The notes beneath the pieces were generated by a model. It saw nothing but the letters and a program-made list of their open reading frames with translations, did no database searches and was not told where the DNA came from. Shown piece after piece: positions 62,976 through 64,000 of a DNA stretch of 64,000 bases (position 1 is the stretch's first letter; each line of letters starts with the position of its first letter). The DNA is from Pseudomonas sp. ICMP22404 (GTDB taxonomy: Bacteria; Pseudomonadota; Gammaproteobacteria; Pseudomonadales; Pseudomonadaceae). The DNA is taken from the NCBI RefSeq assembly GCF_006227205.1, contig NZ_VCNG01000007.1, forward strand, positions 1 through 64,000. The letters run 5' to 3'. Made by a program: the position numbers and the translations under genes.

Positions 62976-64000
62976 ATGACCGCTCCCACCTCGATTCGCC
63001 GACTCAACGCTGCCGATCCGGATTTCGCGCATCATCTGGATCATCTGCTGAGCTGGGAAAGTGTGTCTGACGACTCGGTCAATCAGCGGGTGCTGGACAT
63101 TATCAAGGCCGTGCGCGAGCGTGGCGATGCAGCCCTGGTGGAATTCACCCAGAAATTCGATGGCCTGCAAGCGGCGTCCATGGCCGACCTGATCCTGCCA
63201 CGCGAGCGCCTGGAGCTGGCCCTGACCCGGATCACCGTGCCCCAGCGCGAAGCCCTGGAAAAAGCCGCCTCCCGGGTGCGCAGCTATCACGAAAAACAGA
63301 AACAGGACTCCTGGAGCTACACCGAAGCCGACGGCACGGTGCTGGGCCAGAAGGTAACGCCGCTGGACCGCGCCGGCCTGTACGTGCCGGGCGGCAAGGC
63401 GTCCTATCCCTCCTCGGTGCTGATGAATGCCATCCCGGCCAAGGTTGCTGGCGTGACCGAAGTGGTCATGGTCGTGCCAACCCCCCGGGGTGAAATCAAC
63501 GAACTGGTGCTGGCCGCTGCCTGCATCGCTGGGGTGGACCGGGTGTTCACCATCGGCGGTGCCCAGGCCGTGGCTGCATTGGCCTATGGCACCGAAAGCG
63601 TGCCGAGGGTCGACAAGGTGGTCGGGCCGGGCAACATCTATGTCGCCACCGCCAAGCGCCACGTGTTCGGCCAGGTCGGTATCGACATGATCGCCGGCCC
63701 TTCGGAAATCCTCGTGGTGTGCGACGGCCAGACCGATCCGGACTGGATTGCCATGGACCTGTTTTCCCAGGCCGAGCACGACGAAGACGCTCAGGCGATC
63801 CTGGTCAGCCCGGATGCCGACTTCCTCGACAAGGTCGCGGCCAGTATCGACAAGCTGTTGCCGACCATGGACCGTGCCGAAATCATCAACACCTCGATCA
63901 ATGGCCGTGGGGCACTGATCAAGGTCGATGACATGGAACAGGCGATCGAGGTCGCGAACCGCATCGCGCCGGAACACCTGGAGTTGTCGGTCGCCGATCC
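62976..64000 (+). CDS. hisD: Histidinol dehydrogenase (3' end outside the window)
   Basis: 341 of the ~440 residues are in the window, no stop reached. [70 protein letters not shown] and the zinc-site [15 protein letters not shown] are intact, including the catalytic RIAPEHLEL glutamate and histidine near the edge. Zinc- and NAD-dependent; oxidises histidinol to histidine. In the same direction as hisG, with hisC expected next. Confidence 0.97.
   Translation, partial: MTAPTSIRRLNAADPDFAHHLDHLLSWESVSDDSVNQRVLDIIKAVRERGDAALVEFTQKFDGLQAASMADLILPRERLELALTRITVPQREALEKAASRVRSYHEKQKQDSWSYTEADGTVLGQKVTPLDRAGLYVPGGKASYPSSVLMNAIPAKVAGVTEVVMVVPTPRGEINELVLAAACIAGVDRVFTIGGAQAVAALAYGTESVPRVDKVVGPGNIYVATAKRHVFGQVGIDMIAGPSEILVVCDGQTDPDWIAMDLFSQAEHDEDAQAILVSPDADFLDKVAASIDKLLPTMDRAEIINTSINGRGALIKVDDMEQAIEVANRIAPEHLELSVAD

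Overview
The window is a stretch of chromosome from a fluorescent-group Pseudomonas. I base this on gene order and protein wording (gatCAB divergent from mreBCD-maf-rng-yhdP-tldD-yjgA-pmbA; fagA-fumC-orfX-sodA; rpoN-hpf-ptsN-rapZ-ptsO; lptBAC-kdsCD divergent from mlaFEDCB-ibaG-murA-hisGD), on high GC, and on abundant REP/REPIN-like palindromes in the gaps. No tRNA, rRNA or CRISPR array was seen.

Region 1 (1-13.4 kb) is accessory. It holds most of a very large CdiA/filamentous-haemagglutinin-type contact-dependent toxin (5' end outside the window). Its last ~100 codons are AT-richer and carry a colicin-E3-like D/H/E motif. A small acidic gene starts inside the toxin stop codon (GTGA overlap) and is the probable immunity gene. 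A decayed, frameshifted IS66 transposase fragment starts 3 bp after it. Next come a REP fragment, a structured ~280-bp leader with repeated GTGGAA hexaloop hairpins and a matching TTCCAC loop, and a DUF6124-like small gene.

Region 2 (13.5-18.2 kb): a SIMPL/YggE protein, the redox two-component pair roxS-roxR (RegBA type), and an SbmA/BacA-like ABC exporter.

Region 3 (18.3-26.8 kb): a D-glucarate/galactarate catabolic cluster. A FadR-type regulator is followed by two small reverse-strand genes of unknown function, then a palindromic operator candidate and kdgD, ketoglutarate-semialdehyde dehydrogenase, a GudP-like MFS transporter and garD. An AEC carrier follows. The route implied is galactarate -> 5-dehydro-4-deoxyglucarate -> 2,5-dioxopentanoate -> 2-oxoglutarate.

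Region 4 (26.9-45.9 kb): carboxymuconolactone decarboxylase-like protein, Ca/Na antiporter and RlpA-like lipoprotein, then core cell-shape, translation and envelope genes: gatCAB, mreBCD, maf, rng, yhdP, a nitrilase-family amidase, tldD, yjgA, pmbA. mreC appears to start at ATT, and a 121-bp IS5-type MITE with CTAG duplications lies between mreD and maf.

Region 5 (46-49.9 kb): an iron-repressed operon, fagA-fumC-orfX-sodA, possibly with a ZIP metal transporter, behind a promoter overlapped by a Fur box. It supplies iron-free fumarase and Mn-SOD under iron limitation.

Region 6 (50-64 kb): the rpoN/PTS-Ntr cluster, LPS transport and Kdo synthesis genes, the Mla lipid-transport operon, ibaG, murA, hisG and the 5' part of hisD.

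At least nine intergenic palindromic repeats in three sequence families punctuate the window, mostly at operon borders. No wholly new system is proven. The best candidates are the toxin tip/immunity pair and the DUF6124 leader with complementary loops.
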